From Pseudomonas anuradhapurensis (GTDB taxonomy: Bacteria; Pseudomonadota; Gammaproteobacteria; Pseudomonadales; Pseudomonadaceae): a stretch of DNA of 64,000 nucleotides. Made by a program: the position numbers and the translations under genes. Below are positions 44,645 through 55,618 of this stretch, piece after piece. Location of the stretch: the NCBI RefSeq assembly GCF_014269225.2, contig NZ_CP077097.1, positions 5,095,001 through 5,159,000 of the forward strand, in the 5' to 3' direction. Under the pieces are notes generated by a model. That model was not told where the DNA came from. It did not search any database and saw only the letters and a list, made by a program, of their open reading frames with translations. Each line of letters begins with the position of its first letter. Position 1 is the first letter of the stretch.

Positions 44645-45100
44645 ATGTCGCGAGCTCAGTCTCACCTGCTTCGCCGCGGTCGCTATTCAGAACTTGGCCG
44701 GCTCTATCTGCTGACCACCGTCACCCACCAGCGCAAGCCGCTGTTCCATGATTTCCACCATGCCCGGCTGGTCATTCACCAACTTCGGAAATCTGACCAG
44801 GAATACGCATGCCGGTCTCTGGCCTGGGTGCTGATGCCCGACCATCTGCATTGGTTAATCGAATTGAAAGGCACGACGCTAGGCACTTTGATGCGCAGGT
44901 TCAAATCCAGGTCCAGTCTGGTTTTGCATCAGGCGGGGGTTGAGCATGATCCGGTGTGGCAGCCTGGATATCAGGACCGTGCACTGCGGCGGGAGGAGAG
45001 CACGGTGCATGTTGCCAGATACATTATTGCCAACCCCTTGCGAGCCGGCTTGGTCAGAAGCATCAGGGACTATCCACATTGGGATGCAGCCTGGCTTTGA
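44645..45100 (+). CDS. REP-associated tyrosine transposase (RAYT, Y1/HUH family)
   Basis: A 151-residue single-strand transposase of the IS200/IS605-related Y1 family. The metal-binding HUH motif is His67-Leu-His69 in VLMPDHLHWLIEL, and the catalytic tyrosine is probably Tyr126 in VARYIIANPLRAGLV. YQDRALR (109-115) is the family's Y-x-D stretch. AAGGAAG precedes ATG 44645. The gene stands alone between two inverted family-B REP pairs, the arrangement expected for a RAYT and the repeats it mobilises. Confidence 0.92.
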   Translation: MSRAQSHLLRRGRYSELGRLYLLTTVTHQRKPLFHDFHHARLVIHQLRKSDQEYACRSLAWVLMPDHLHWLIELKGTTLGTLMRRFKSRSSLVLHQAGVEHDPVWQPGYQDRALRREESTVHVARYIIANPLRAGLVRSIRDYPHWDAAWL

Positions 45101-45111
45101 ATAGGTGCTGC

Positions 45112-45203
45112 GGCCTTCGCGGGTAAACCCGCTCCCACAGGGATCACCATTGACCTTAAGGCTGTGATGTCCCTGAGGGAGCGGGCAAGCCCGCGAAGAG
45201 GCC
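45112..45203. repeat. Inverted pair of family-B REP elements downstream of the transposase
   Basis: GGCCTTCGCGGGTAAACCCG from 45112 faces GCGGGCAAGCCCGCGAAGAG ending near 45200. It starts 12 bases after the transposase stop codon and ends just before the spuH stop codon. Confidence 0.87.
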
Positions 45204-45206
45204 GGA

Positions 45207-46100
45207 TCAGGCCGAAGCAGCCACCTGCGCCGGGCGCTTGACCTGCGGCTGCGAAGCATTGGCTGCCGCACCCTCTTCGATCGCCTGCTGAATCGCCTTG
45301 CGGCGACGTTCTTCGGCCTGGCGGCTGAAGTACCAGACCAGGAAGGTCACCAACGACACCGACAGCAGGATCAGGCTGGCCACGGCGTTGATTTCCGGTT
45401 TCACACCCAGGCGCACCGCCGAGAACACTTCCATCGGCAAGGTAGTCGAACCCGGGCCGGACACGAAGCTGGCCAGTACCAGGTCATCCAGCGACAGCGC
45501 GAACGACATCATGCCGCCCGCCGCCAGCGACGGCGCAATCATCGGGATGGTGATCAGGAAGAACACCTTCCACGGCTTGGCACCCAGGTCCATCGCCGCT
45601 TCTTCGATCGACAGGTCCAGCTCACGCAGGCGTGCCGACACCACTACCGCCACATACGCCGCACAGAACGTGGTGTGGGCGATCCAGATGGTGACGATGC
45701 CACGCTCCTGCGGCCAGCCAATCATCTGCGCCATGGCCACGAACAGCAGCAACAGCGACAAGCCGGTAATCACCTCGGGCATCACCAGCGGTGCGGTGAC
45801 CAGGCCGCCGAACAACGTGCGGCCCTTGAAGCGGGTGACACGGGTGAGCACGAATGCCGCCAGGGTACCCAGCGCCACCGCAGCCACCGCCGTGTAGCAG
45901 GCGATCTCCAGCGAGCGCATCACCGAACCCATCAGCTGAGTGTTGTCGAGCAGGCCGACGTACCACTTCACCGACCAGCCGCCCCACACGGTCACCAGCT
46001 TGGAGGCGTTGAACGAGTAGATCACCAGGATCAGCATCGGCAGGTAGATGAACAGCAAGCCGAGCACCAGCATCAGCTTGGAGAAACTGAAGCGCTTCAT
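45207..46100 (-). CDS. spuH: Polyamine ABC importer permease SpuH/PotI
   Basis: A 297-residue inner-membrane permease with about six transmembrane segments, starting FSKLMLVLGLLFIYLPMLIL. The EAA loop is SIEEAAMDLGAKPWKVFFLI. It pairs with SpuG to form the channel for putrescine/spermidine uptake. Start ATG 46100 overlaps the spuG stop codon by four bases. Last gene of the spu operon. Confidence 0.94.
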   Translation of the reverse strand: MKRFSFSKLMLVLGLLFIYLPMLILVIYSFNASKLVTVWGGWSVKWYVGLLDNTQLMGSVMRSLEIACYTAVAAVALGTLAAFVLTRVTRFKGRTLFGGLVTAPLVMPEVITGLSLLLLFVAMAQMIGWPQERGIVTIWIAHTTFCAAYVAVVVSARLRELDLSIEEAAMDLGAKPWKVFFLITIPMIAPSLAAGGMMSFALSLDDLVLASFVSGPGSTTLPMEVFSAVRLGVKPEINAVASLILLSVSLVTFLVWYFSRQAEERRRKAIQQAIEEGAAANASQPQVKRPAQVAASA

Positions 46101-47017
46101 GCCCTGCCCTCCATTTCTTTGGCCTGGCTGCGGTTGAACAGCAGGATCGGCACGATCAGGATCGCCAGCATCACCACCGCCAGCGCGGACGCCACCGGCC
46201 AGTCACGGTTGTTGAAGAATTCCTGCCACAGCACCTTGCCGATCATCAGGGTTTCCGGGCCGCCAAGCAGTTCCGGAATCACGAACTCACCCACCACCGG
46301 GATGAACACCAGCATGCAGCCGGCGATGATGCCGTTCTTCGACAACGGCACGGTGATCTTCCAGAAGCTGTTGAAGGTGCTCGAACCCAGGTCCGAGGCA
46401 GCCTCGAGCAAGCTCGGGTCGTGCTTTACCAGGTTGGCGAACAGCGGCAGGATCATGAACGGCAGGTACGAGTAGACCACGCCGATATAGACCGCCAGGT
46501 TGGTGTTGAGGATCTGCAGCGGCTGGTCGATCAACCCGATCCACAGCAGGAAGCCATTGAGCAGGCCGTTGTTGCTGAGGATGCCCATCCAGGCGTAGAC
46601 GCGGATCAGGATCGCAGTCCAGGTCGGCATCATGATCAACAACAGCAGGACCGTCTGGGTTTCCTTCTTGGCATTGGCAATGGCATAGGCCATCGGGTAG
46701 CCGATCAACAGGCACAGCAGGGTGCTGAAGAAGGCCATCTTCAGCGAACCCAGGTAGGCCGAAATGTACAGCTCGTCTTCGGTCAGCAGGCCATAGTTGG
46801 CCAGGTTGAGCACGAGCTGGACCTTGTCCTCGACGTAGCTGTAGATCTCGGTGTAGGGCGGGATCGCCACGTCGGCTTCGGCGAAGCTGATCTTCAGCAC
46901 GATGAAGAACGGCAGCATGAAGAACAGGAACAGCCAGATGAACGGCACGCCGATCACCAGGTGCCGCCCCTCCGGGATGATGCGCTGGAAGGCTCGCTTG
47001 AGCTTGCGAGGTTTCAT
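46097..47017 (-). CDS. spuG: Polyamine ABC importer permease SpuG/PotH
   Basis: A 306-residue inner-membrane permease with about six transmembrane segments (for example GVPFIWLFLFFMLPFFIVL) and the EAA loop LLEAASDLGSSTFNSFWKIT. ATG at 47017 (MKPRKLKRAFQRIIPEG) overlaps the spuF stop codon by four bases; the 12-codon-longer frame would intrude into spuF. Translationally coupled on both sides. Confidence 0.94.
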   Translation of the reverse strand: MKPRKLKRAFQRIIPEGRHLVIGVPFIWLFLFFMLPFFIVLKISFAEADVAIPPYTEIYSYVEDKVQLVLNLANYGLLTEDELYISAYLGSLKMAFFSTLLCLLIGYPMAYAIANAKKETQTVLLLLIMMPTWTAILIRVYAWMGILSNNGLLNGFLLWIGLIDQPLQILNTNLAVYIGVVYSYLPFMILPLFANLVKHDPSLLEAASDLGSSTFNSFWKITVPLSKNGIIAGCMLVFIPVVGEFVIPELLGGPETLMIGKVLWQEFFNNRDWPVASALAVVMLAILIVPILLFNRSQAKEMEGRA

Positions 47018-48156
47018 GACCGCAGTACCACGCCGCTGTCGTCTTCCCACCATACGTACACTTCATCGCCCCAGGTCGGCCGGGTGCCCTGGCGCTCGGT
47101 GTTGGCCACGAACGACTGGACGATCTTGCCGCTCGGCAGCTCGACGTAGAACACCGAGTGGCCACCGAGGTAGGCGATGTCGTGGACCTTGCCGCGCGAC
47201 CAGTTATGCTCGCAGGTCGGTTGCTGGGTGGTGACCAGCATTTTTTCCGGGCGCAGGGCGTAGGTGATGTGCTTGTCTTCCACCGAGGTGGTGATGCCAT
47301 GGCCAACGTAGATCTTGCGCTCAAGCTCGGGGCTGGCAATGATCGCGTGGCCCTCGGCGTCGTCGACCACTTCACCGTCGAACAGGTTGACGCTGCCGAT
47401 GAACTCGCACACCAGGCGGCTGGTGGGGGTCTCGTAGATGTCCACCGGCGAGCCGATCTGGGCGATCCAGCCCAGGTGCATGATGGCGATGCGCTGGGCC
47501 ATGGTCATGGCCTCTTCCTGGTCGTGGGTCACCATCACGCAGGTCACGCCTACGCGCTCGATGATTTCCACCAGTTCCAGTTGCATCTGCGAGCGCAGCT
47601 TCTTGTCCAGTGCGCCCATCGGCTCGTCGAGCAGCAGCAGCTTGGGGCGCTTGGCCAGCGAGCGGGCCAGGGCCACGCGCTGGCGCTGGCCACCGGACAA
47701 CTGGTGCGGCTTGCGCTTGGCATACTGGGTCATGTGCACCAGCTTGAGCATCTCGGCCACGCGGGCGTCGATCTCGGCCTTGGGCATCTTGTCCTGCTGC
47801 AGGCCGAAGGCGATGTTCTGCGCCACGGTCATGTGCGGGAACAGCGCGTAGGACTGGAACATCATGTTGATTGGCCGCTCGTAGGGCGGCATGTCGGTGA
47901 TGTCGACGCCATCGAGGAAAATCCGCCCTTCGGTCGGGCGCTCGAAGCCGGCCAGCATGCGCAGCAAGGTCGACTTGCCGGAACCGGAGCCACCCAGCAG
48001 GGCGAAAATCTCACCCTTGCGGATTTCCAGGGACACATCGTCCACGGCTACCGTTTCGTCGAATTTTTTCGTGACCCGGTCGATCTTGACCAGCACCTGC
48101 TTGGGTTGCTGGCCACCCTCGAGGGCTTTTTTATAGGCACCGGAGGCAACTGCCAT
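47014..48156 (-). CDS. spuF: Polyamine ABC importer ATPase SpuF/PotG
   Basis: A 380-residue ATPase. It has Walker [30 protein letters not shown] (Q-loop), the signature [15 protein letters not shown], Walker B LLLLDEPMGALD and the H-loop [15 protein letters not shown]-terminal TOBE-like domain follows (ALRPEKMLVTTQQP). The length matches PotG/PotA-type ATPases. ATG at 48156 follows GGGAG; six extra in-frame codons upstream are ignored. Shares the operon with spuG and spuH. Confidence 0.95.
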   Translation of the reverse strand: MAVASGAYKKALEGGQQPKQVLVKIDRVTKKFDETVAVDDVSLEIRKGEIFALLGGSGSGKSTLLRMLAGFERPTEGRIFLDGVDITDMPPYERPINMMFQSYALFPHMTVAQNIAFGLQQDKMPKAEIDARVAEMLKLVHMTQYAKRKPHQLSGGQRQRVALARSLAKRPKLLLLDEPMGALDKKLRSQMQLELVEIIERVGVTCVMVTHDQEEAMTMAQRIAIMHLGWIAQIGSPVDIYETPTSRLVCEFIGSVNLFDGEVVDDAEGHAIIASPELERKIYVGHGITTSVEDKHITYALRPEKMLVTTQQPTCEHNWSRGKVHDIAYLGGHSVFYVELPSGKIVQSFVANTERQGTRPTWGDEVYVWWEDDSGVVLRS

Positions 48157-48227
48157 GAGTGAAACTCCCAACAAGATTTTTGTGCCCGCGTGGCCTGCTC
48201 TGCAGGTGCCGCCACGGGCCTGGATAT

Positions 48228-49391
<1,164 letters not shown>

Positions 49392-49438
49392 TTACCTTCG
49401 CAGCTTCGATGCCGCAATCATCAATTGCCTTTCACTGG

Positions 49439-49465
49439 CTCTGGGCCGGGTATCCCGGCCCAGAG
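49439..49465. other. Perfect 12-base-stem hairpin between spuD and spuE
   Basis: CTCTGGGCCGGG and CCCGGCCCAGAG enclose only TAT, 14 bases downstream of the spuD stop codon. There is no T-run, so it may protect the spuD transcript 3' end and raise binding-protein over transporter levels. Confidence 0.7.
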
Positions 49466-49479
49466 GTGCTGCATCGGGC

Positions 49480-50577
49480 TTACTTGCCCGACTTGATCTT
49501 GGTCCAGCTACGGGTGATGTCACGCTGGGCCTTGGCTTCAGGAGCAGCGATGGCATACAGCTGTTTCTTCACTTCGGCTGGCGGATAGATGCTTGGGTCG
49601 CTGGTGATTTCCTTGTCGACGAACTGGGTAGCCGCCTGGTTACCGTTCGGGAAGCGCACGGCGTTGGTGATTTCAGCCATGATTTCCGGCTGCATCAGGA
49701 AATTCATGAACTGGTAGGCAGCGTCCTTGTGCTCGGCATCCTTGGGGATGGCGACCATGTCGTAGAAGGTACCGGCACCCTCTTTCGGAATCACGTACTC
49801 AACCTTGACCTTGTCGCCAGCCTCGTGCGCACGGGCCTTGGACTGTTCCAGGTCACCCGAGTAACCGACGGCTACGCAGATGTTGCCGTTGGCCATGTCG
49901 CCAATGTACTTGGACGAGTGGAAGTAGGTGATCGAAGGACGAATCTTGAGGAACAGCTCCTCGGCGGCCTTCAGGTCTTCCTTCTTGGTGCTGTCGGTCG
50001 GCTTGCCCAGGTAGTGCAGCGCAGCCGGGAGCATTTCGGTCGGTGCGTCGAGGAAGCTCACGCCGCAGCTCTTGAGCTTGGCGATGTTCTCAGGCTTGAA
50101 CACCGCATCCCACGAATCGATCTTGTCCACGCCCAGCGCGGCCTTGACCTTCTCCGGGTTGTAACCGATGCCGATCGAACCCCACATGTATGGGAAGGCA
50201 TGCTTGTTGTCCTTGTCGCTGGCATCGCCGACGGCCTTGAGCAGGTCCGGGTCGAGGTTCTTCCAGTTCGGCAGTTTCGAGCGGTCCAGTTCCTCGTACA
50301 CGCCGGCCTTGATCTGCTTGGCCAGGAAATTGTTGGACGGCACCACGATGTCGTAACCCGACTTGCCCGCCAGCAGCTTGGCCTCGAGGGTTTCGTTGCT
50401 GTCGAACACGTCGTACTTGACCTTGATACCGGTCTGCTTCTCGAACTTGGCGATGGTGTCTGGTGCGATATAGTCCGACCAGTTGTAGACGTTCAACACT
50501 TTGTCTTCAGCCTGAACAGCGGTGGCCATGGCGCCCATCAGGGCCGCAGCCAGCAACGTCTTGCCCATTTTATTCAT
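49480..50577 (-). CDS. spuD: Polyamine-binding protein SpuD/PotF-like
   Basis: A 365-residue periplasmic binding protein with a signal peptide ([17 protein letters not shown]). [41 protein letters not shown] and [20 protein letters not shown] match the PotF group and its neighbour SpuE. By gene order it is the SpuD (putrescine-preferring) protein. ATG 50577 gives [15 protein letters not shown]; the 172-base gap before it suggests an internal promoter, though none was assigned. Confidence 0.93.
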   Translation of the reverse strand: MNKMGKTLLAAALMGAMATAVQAEDKVLNVYNWSDYIAPDTIAKFEKQTGIKVKYDVFDSNETLEAKLLAGKSGYDIVVPSNNFLAKQIKAGVYEELDRSKLPNWKNLDPDLLKAVGDASDKDNKHAFPYMWGSIGIGYNPEKVKAALGVDKIDSWDAVFKPENIAKLKSCGVSFLDAPTEMLPAALHYLGKPTDSTKKEDLKAAEELFLKIRPSITYFHSSKYIGDMANGNICVAVGYSGDLEQSKARAHEAGDKVKVEYVIPKEGAGTFYDMVAIPKDAEHKDAAYQFMNFLMQPEIMAEITNAVRFPNGNQAATQFVDKEITSDPSIYPPAEVKKQLYAIAAPEAKAQRDITRSWTKIKSGK

Positions 50578-50749
50578 GCGTAATGCTCCGGAATTTTTTA
50601 TTTAGCCATCTGTTCAGTAGCCAGGACCTACGGTGCAGAGCGCGCGGCGACTGAAACAACCGCTAGTCTGGCAAGTTACAAGGCTCTGTTTCAAGGAAAG
50701 CAGGGCCTTGTAAAGCACTTACATGTCACATCGCTAGACTAGCAAACGC

Positions 50750-52111
50750 TTAACGAATCGCCTCAAGGGTCAGGTCGAGGCATTTGCGCGCCTTTTCCAC
50801 CAATTCATCGATCTCTGCGTGGCTGATGACCAGCGGTGGCGCGATGATCATGGTGTCACCCACCGCCCGCATGATCAGGCCGTTTTCAAAGCAGAACGTG
50901 CGGCAGATCATGCCTACGCCCTTGCCTTCGTAACGGCTGCGGGTGGCCTTGTCCTTGACCAGCTCGATCGCGCCGAGCAGGCCCAGGCCGCGCACTTCGC
51001 CCACCAGCGGGTGGTCCTGCAACTCACGCAAACGCTTTTGCAAATACGGTGCCGCTTCGCTGCGCGCTTTCTCGACGATGTGCTCGTCGCGCAGGATGCG
51101 CAGGTTTTCCAGGCCCACCGCAGCCGCCACCGGGTGCCCGGAGTAGGTGAAACCATGGTTGAAGTCGCCGCCTTCACTCAGTACCTGGGCCACCTTGTCA
51201 CGCACGATCACACCACCCATGGGGATGTAACCGGAGGTCAGGCCCTTGGCGATGGTCATCAGGTCTGGCTTGAGGTCGTAGTAGTCGGAGCCGAACCACT
51301 CGCCGGTACGGCCGAAGCCGCAGATCACTTCGTCGGCGACGAACAGGATGTCGTACCGGGCGAGAATTTCCTTCACCTTCGGCCAGTAGGTCTCCGGCGG
51401 GATGATCACGCCGCCGGCGCCCTGGATCGGCTCGGCGATGAAGGCAGCGACGTTGTCTTCGCCAACTTCGAGGATTTTCTTCTCCAGCTGCTCGGCCGCC
51501 CATACGCCAAACTCGTCCGGGGTCATGTCGCCGCCTTCGCCGAACCAGTACGGCTGCGGAATATGCACGATGCCAGGAATCGGCAGGCCGCCCTGCTCGT
51601 GCATGCCGCTCATGCCGCCCAGGCTGGCACCGGCCACGGTGGAGCCGTGGTAGCCGTTGATACGGCCGATGATGGTCTGCTTCTGCGGCTTGCCTTTCAG
51701 TGCCCAGTAGTGGCGGACCATGCGCAGCACGGTGTCGTTGCCTTCGGAGCCGGAACCGGTGAAGAACACATGGGTCATGCCTGCCGGCGCCACGTCGGTG
51801 ATCGCCTTGGCCAGCTCCAGCGCCGGCGGGTGGGCGGTCTGGAAGAACAGGTTGTAGTACGGCAGCTCGCGCATCTGCTTTTCCGCCGCCTGCACCAGTT
51901 CTTCACGGCCATAGCCCACCGCCACGCACCACAGGCCAGCCATGCCGTCGAGAATCTTGTGCCCCTCGCTGTCCCACAAATGCACACCCTGCGCCTTGGT
52001 GATGATGCGCGGCCCCTTCTCCTTCAGCTGCTTGTAGTCAGAGAAAGGTGCCAGGTGGTGCTCGCCGCTCAGGTTCTGCCATTCACGGGTTTGCGGGTTG
52101 TTGACGCTCAT
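50750..52111 (-). CDS. spuC: Polyamine:pyruvate aminotransferase SpuC
   Basis: A 453-residue class-III PLP aminotransferase transferring the amino group of putrescine or other polyamines to pyruvate. [55 protein letters not shown] (PLP-binding Asp) and the PLP lysine in [15 protein letters not shown] are all present. It lies 46 bases after spuB on the same strand and before the uptake genes, so polyamine capture and breakdown are expressed together. Confidence 0.94.
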   Translation of the reverse strand: MSVNNPQTREWQNLSGEHHLAPFSDYKQLKEKGPRIITKAQGVHLWDSEGHKILDGMAGLWCVAVGYGREELVQAAEKQMRELPYYNLFFQTAHPPALELAKAITDVAPAGMTHVFFTGSGSEGNDTVLRMVRHYWALKGKPQKQTIIGRINGYHGSTVAGASLGGMSGMHEQGGLPIPGIVHIPQPYWFGEGGDMTPDEFGVWAAEQLEKKILEVGEDNVAAFIAEPIQGAGGVIIPPETYWPKVKEILARYDILFVADEVICGFGRTGEWFGSDYYDLKPDLMTIAKGLTSGYIPMGGVIVRDKVAQVLSEGGDFNHGFTYSGHPVAAAVGLENLRILRDEHIVEKARSEAAPYLQKRLRELQDHPLVGEVRGLGLLGAIELVKDKATRSRYEGKGVGMICRTFCFENGLIMRAVGDTMIIAPPLVISHAEIDELVEKARKCLDLTLEAIR

Positions 52112-52157
52112 GTGCCTCTCCAGTTTCCGGCGGCCGCGCGGGCGGCCTCAGGGTTGA

Positions 52158-53516
52158 TCAGACAGCGAACAGCAGGAACTCACGCTCCCAGGAGCTGATG
52201 ACGCGTTTGAAGTTCTCGTGCTCGGCGCGCTTGGTGGCGACGTAGCCGGTGATGAATTTCTTGCCCAGGTACTGCACCAGCGCGCGGCTGTTTTCCATGC
52301 GCTCCAGGGCGTCCTCGATGGTCAGCGGCAGGCGCAGGTTGCGGCGCTCGTAGCCACGGCCCTGCACCGGCGCACTGGCCGCGATGCCTTCGACCATGCC
52401 GATGTAGCCACACAGCAGGCTGGCGGCAATCGCCAGGTAGGGGTTGGCGTCGGCGCCTGGCAAGCGGTTCTCGACCCGACGGCTCTGTGGCCCGGCGTCC
52501 GGCACGCGCAGGCCGACGGTGCGGTTCTCTTCGCCCCATTCCACGTTCACCGGTGCCGAGGTGTCGGGCAGGAAGCGGCGGAACGAGTTGACGTTGGGCG
52601 CGAACAGCGGCAACGCCTCGGGGATGAATTTCTGCAGGCCACCGATGTAGTGCAGGAACAACTCGCTCATGCTGCCATCCTCATTGCTGAAGATGTTCTT
52701 GCCGGTGGCCAGGTCGACCACGCTCTGGTGCAGGTGCATGGCACTGCCAGGCTCGCCGGTCATGGGCTTGGCCATGAAGGTGGCGGCCACGTTGTGCTTG
52801 AGCGCGGCCTCGCGCATGGTGCGCTTGAACACCAGGATCTGGTCGGCCAGGTGCAGGGCGTCGCCGTGACGGAAGTTGATCTCCATCTGCGCCGTGCCGT
52901 CTTCATGGATCAGCGTGTCCAGGTCCAGCTGCTGTAGTTCGCACCAGTCGTAGACGTCTTCGAACAGCGGGTCGAATTCGTTGGCGGCTTCGATCGAGAA
53001 CGACTGACGGCCGGTTTCCGGGCGGCCCGAACGGCCTACCGGGGGCTGCAGGGGGAAGTCCGGGTCTTCGCTACGCTTGGTCAGGTAGAACTCCATCTCC
53101 GGCGCGACAATCGGCTGCCAGCCCTTGTCAGCGTAGAGCTTGAGGACTTTCTTCAGGACGTTGCGCGGCGACAGCTCGACCGGGTTGCCCTTCTTGTCGT
53201 AGGTGTCGTGGATAACCTGCGCGGTCGGCTCGATGGCCCACGGCACCAGGAACACAGCCTTCTCGTCGGGGCGGCAGATCATGTCGATGTCCGCCGGGTC
53301 AAGCAGTTCGTAATAGATGTCGTCGTCGACGTAGTCGCCGGTCACGGTCTGCAGCAGCACGCTCTCGGGCAGGCGCATGCCTTTTTCGGCGATGAACTTG
53401 TTGGTGGGCGAAATCTTGCCGCGCGTGATGCCGGTCAGGTCGCTGATCATGCATTCGACTTCGGTGATCTTGTGCTCTTTCAACCAATCGGTGAGCTGGT
53501 CGAGGTTGTTACTCAT
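52158..53516 (-). CDS. spuB: Glutamylpolyamine synthetase SpuB/PuuA-type (glutamine-synthetase family)
   Basis: A 452-residue ATP-dependent ligase of the glutamine-synthetase fold that gamma-glutamylates putrescine or other polyamines. APEMEFYLTK and AQMEINFRHGD supply metal-binding glutamates, AMHLHQSV the catalytic loop and RRVENRLPGADANPYLAIAA the C-terminal signature. The gene adjoins spuC, as in P. aeruginosa spuB-spuC, and is divergent from a second glutamine-synthetase-like gene. A glutamine-amidotransferase gene (spuA) is not found in the window. Confidence 0.92.
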   Translation of the reverse strand: MSNNLDQLTDWLKEHKITEVECMISDLTGITRGKISPTNKFIAEKGMRLPESVLLQTVTGDYVDDDIYYELLDPADIDMICRPDEKAVFLVPWAIEPTAQVIHDTYDKKGNPVELSPRNVLKKVLKLYADKGWQPIVAPEMEFYLTKRSEDPDFPLQPPVGRSGRPETGRQSFSIEAANEFDPLFEDVYDWCELQQLDLDTLIHEDGTAQMEINFRHGDALHLADQILVFKRTMREAALKHNVAATFMAKPMTGEPGSAMHLHQSVVDLATGKNIFSNEDGSMSELFLHYIGGLQKFIPEALPLFAPNVNSFRRFLPDTSAPVNVEWGEENRTVGLRVPDAGPQSRRVENRLPGADANPYLAIAASLLCGYIGMVEGIAASAPVQGRGYERRNLRLPLTIEDALERMENSRALVQYLGKKFITGYVATKRAEHENFKRVISSWEREFLLFAV

Positions 53517-54090
53517 AAATACCTCAGGAGGTAAGGTGGGCCGCGCATTGATTCTGGATGGAGTAGATTGCTAAAGCAAAAACCCCCGCGCAGAGCCACA
53601 GTGGATACACTGAAAACAGCTGCATCCGTAATGAGTTCGAAGGGCAGGAAGACGAAACGAAGGGCGGCAAGCCGCTGCGAGGGCGAGTCCGGGGCTGCCA
53701 AACGTCAATTATTGCGGCCATGGCGGCCACGCCATTGACGAAGCTTGCAAAATTGACGGAGGTACCCGATAGCACTGCGCAGGCAGTGCTTTCAGGTCGC
53801 GGCAAGCGGACCATGTGACCCTCGTATTATTGTGTTCTGGGTTGAGACCGAGCTTAGCCTTGTTCATTTTTTTACACAACACCTCCGTAAAAAATAAAAC
53901 ACGGCTCGTCGGAGATAGCCCTTCGTGCGGTAAATAGCGGATAATGGCTTGCCCCGATATGCAGCAAATCTGCCGTCGATGAGCCATTTCAGGGCATCAT
54001 GGGGTTGGCTTGACATCAGTTTGGGTTTTCGATTGACTGGACCTGCAAGCCCCCCTTGATTGATATTTTTAACAACAAAGGTGTTGCATC
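53517..54090. promoter_or_regulatory. 574-base divergent control region between spuB and the spuI-like gene
   Basis: No credible gene is present; short frames here lack ribosome sites and family resemblance. The stretch around 53860-53900 is AT-rich and contains CTCCGTAAAAAATAAAACACGG; AGGTATTT precedes spuB and AAAGGTG precedes 54091. The length suggests two separately controlled promoters, possibly with a polyamine-responsive regulator site. No clear sigma-54 -24/-12 element was found. Confidence 0.5.
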
Positions 54091-55467
54091 ATGTCGGTAC
54101 CCCCGCGTGCCGTTCAGCTTAACGAAGCGAACGCGTTCCTTAAGGAACATCCTGAGGTTCTCTACGTTGACCTTCTGATTGCAGATATGAATGGTGTGGT
54201 GCGTGGCAAGCGCATCGAGCGCACCAGCCTCCACAAGGTTTACGAGAAAGGCATCAACCTGCCTGCCTCCCTCTTCGCCCTGGACATCAACGGTTCCACC
54301 GTCGAGAGCACCGGGCTTGGCCTGGACATCGGCGATGCCGACCGCATCTGCTACCCGATTCCTGGCACCCTCTCCAACGAACCCTGGCAGAAGCGCCCGA
54401 CCGCCCAGCTGCTGATGACCATGCACGAGCTCGAAGGCGAGCCGTTCTTCGCCGACCCGCGTGAAGTACTGCGCCAAGTCGTGAGCAAGTTCACCGAGAT
54501 GGGCCTGACCATCTGTGCCGCGTTCGAGCTGGAGTTCTACCTGATCGACCAGGAGAACGTGAACGGCCGCCCGCAGCCGCCGCGCTCGCCGATTTCGGGT
54601 AAACGCCCACAGTCGACCCAGGTCTACCTGATCGACGACCTCGACGAATATGCCGACTGCCTGCAGGACATCCTCGAAGGCGCCAAGGAACAAGGCATCC
54701 CGGCCGACGCCATCGTCAAGGAAAGCGCCCCGGCGCAGTTCGAAGTCAACCTGCACCACGTTGCCGACCCGCTCAAGGCCTGCGACTACGCCGTACTGCT
54801 GAAGCGGTTGATCAAGAACATCGCCTACGACCATGAAATGGACACCACCTTCATGGCCAAGCCCTACCCGGGCCAGGCAGGCAACGGCCTGCATGTACAT
54901 ATTTCCGTGCTGGACAAAGATGGCAACAACATCTTCACCAGCGAGGATCCCGAGCAGAACGCCGCGCTACGTCACGCTGTCGGCGGTGTGCTCGAGACCC
55001 TGCCCGCGTCCATGGCGTTCCTCTGCCCGAACGTCAACTCGTACCGTCGCTTTGGTGCGCAGTTCTATGTACCGAACGCGCCAAGCTGGGGCCTGGACAA
55101 CCGCACCGTGGCCCTGCGCGTGCCGACCGGCTCGCCGGACGCCGTACGTATCGAACACCGCGTGGCCGGTGCCGATGCCAACCCGTACCTGATGATGGCT
55201 GCCGTGCTGGCTGGCGTGCACCATGGCCTGACCAACCAGATCGAGCCGGGTGAGCCGATCGAAGGCAACTCGTACGAGCAGCTGGAGCAGAGCCTGCCGA
55301 ACAACCTGCGCGACGCACTGCGCGAACTGGACGACAGCGAAATCCTCAACAAGTACATCGATCCGAAGTACATCGACATCTTCGTCGCGTGCAAGGAGAG
55401 CGAGCTGGAGGAATTCGAGCATTCGATTTCCGACCTCGAGTACAACTGGTACCTGCATACCGTGTAA
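54091..55467 (+). CDS. spuI: Glutamylpolyamine synthetase SpuI/PuuA-type (glutamine-synthetase family)
   Basis: A 458-residue glutamine-synthetase-fold ligase, paralogous to the divergent spuB. CAAFELEFYLID, AQFEVNLHHVADP, LHVHISVLDKDGNN and VRIEHRVAGADANPYLMMAA correspond to the metal, ammonia/amine and ATP regions. The length suits gamma-glutamylpolyamine synthetases rather than GlnA (no adenylylation-type C-terminus). By position it resembles spuI of P. aeruginosa; which amine it prefers is unknown. ATG 54091 is preceded by AAAGGTG. A strong terminator follows. Confidence 0.88.
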   Translation: MSVPPRAVQLNEANAFLKEHPEVLYVDLLIADMNGVVRGKRIERTSLHKVYEKGINLPASLFALDINGSTVESTGLGLDIGDADRICYPIPGTLSNEPWQKRPTAQLLMTMHELEGEPFFADPREVLRQVVSKFTEMGLTICAAFELEFYLIDQENVNGRPQPPRSPISGKRPQSTQVYLIDDLDEYADCLQDILEGAKEQGIPADAIVKESAPAQFEVNLHHVADPLKACDYAVLLKRLIKNIAYDHEMDTTFMAKPYPGQAGNGLHVHISVLDKDGNNIFTSEDPEQNAALRHAVGGVLETLPASMAFLCPNVNSYRRFGAQFYVPNAPSWGLDNRTVALRVPTGSPDAVRIEHRVAGADANPYLMMAAVLAGVHHGLTNQIEPGEPIEGNSYEQLEQSLPNNLRDALRELDDSEILNKYIDPKYIDIFVACKESELEEFEHSISDLEYNWYLHTV

Positions 55468-55468
55468 A

Positions 55469-55503
55469 CAAAAACGCCGCCCACAAGGGCGGCGTTTTTG
55501 TTC
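55469..55503. terminator. Intrinsic terminator after the spuI-like gene
   Basis: ACAAAAACGCCGCCC and GGGCGGCGTTTTTGT pair around ACAA, starting directly after the stop codon. A- and T-runs flank it on both sides, so it can act bidirectionally. Confidence 0.93.
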
Positions 55504-55519
55504 GAGATCGGTGTCGCCT

Positions 55520-55604
55520 GCTTCGCGGGCTTGCCCGCTCCCACAAGGTAATCACAAAGTCTGAAGCCTGCGGTGTACCTGTGGGAGCGGGCGAGCCCGC
55601 GAAG
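55520..55604. repeat. Inverted pair of family-B REP elements
   Basis: GCTTCGCGGGCTTGCCCGCT from 55520 faces GCGGGCGAGCCCGCGAAGAG ending near 55605, about 35 bases apart. It lies between the convergent spuI-like and argA genes. Confidence 0.86.
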
Positions 55605-55618
55605 AGGCCGGTACAGGC

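Noticed and set aside
45112..45203. Terminal inverted repeats of a classical insertion sequence around the transposase
   Set aside because: The flanking sequences are REP pairs shared with many other gaps, no target-site duplication is evident, and Y1 transposases do not use such ends.
53524..53987. Two short minus-strand frames (about 96 and 92 codons) in the spuB/spuI gap
   Set aside because: No ribosome binding sites, no recognisable motifs, and composition like non-coding DNA; the region reads better as a divergent promoter region.
53517..54090. A sigma-54 promoter before spuB or the spuI-like gene
   Set aside because: TGGCTTGCCCC near 53945 and similar stretches fail the GG-N10-GC spacing of -24/-12 elements.
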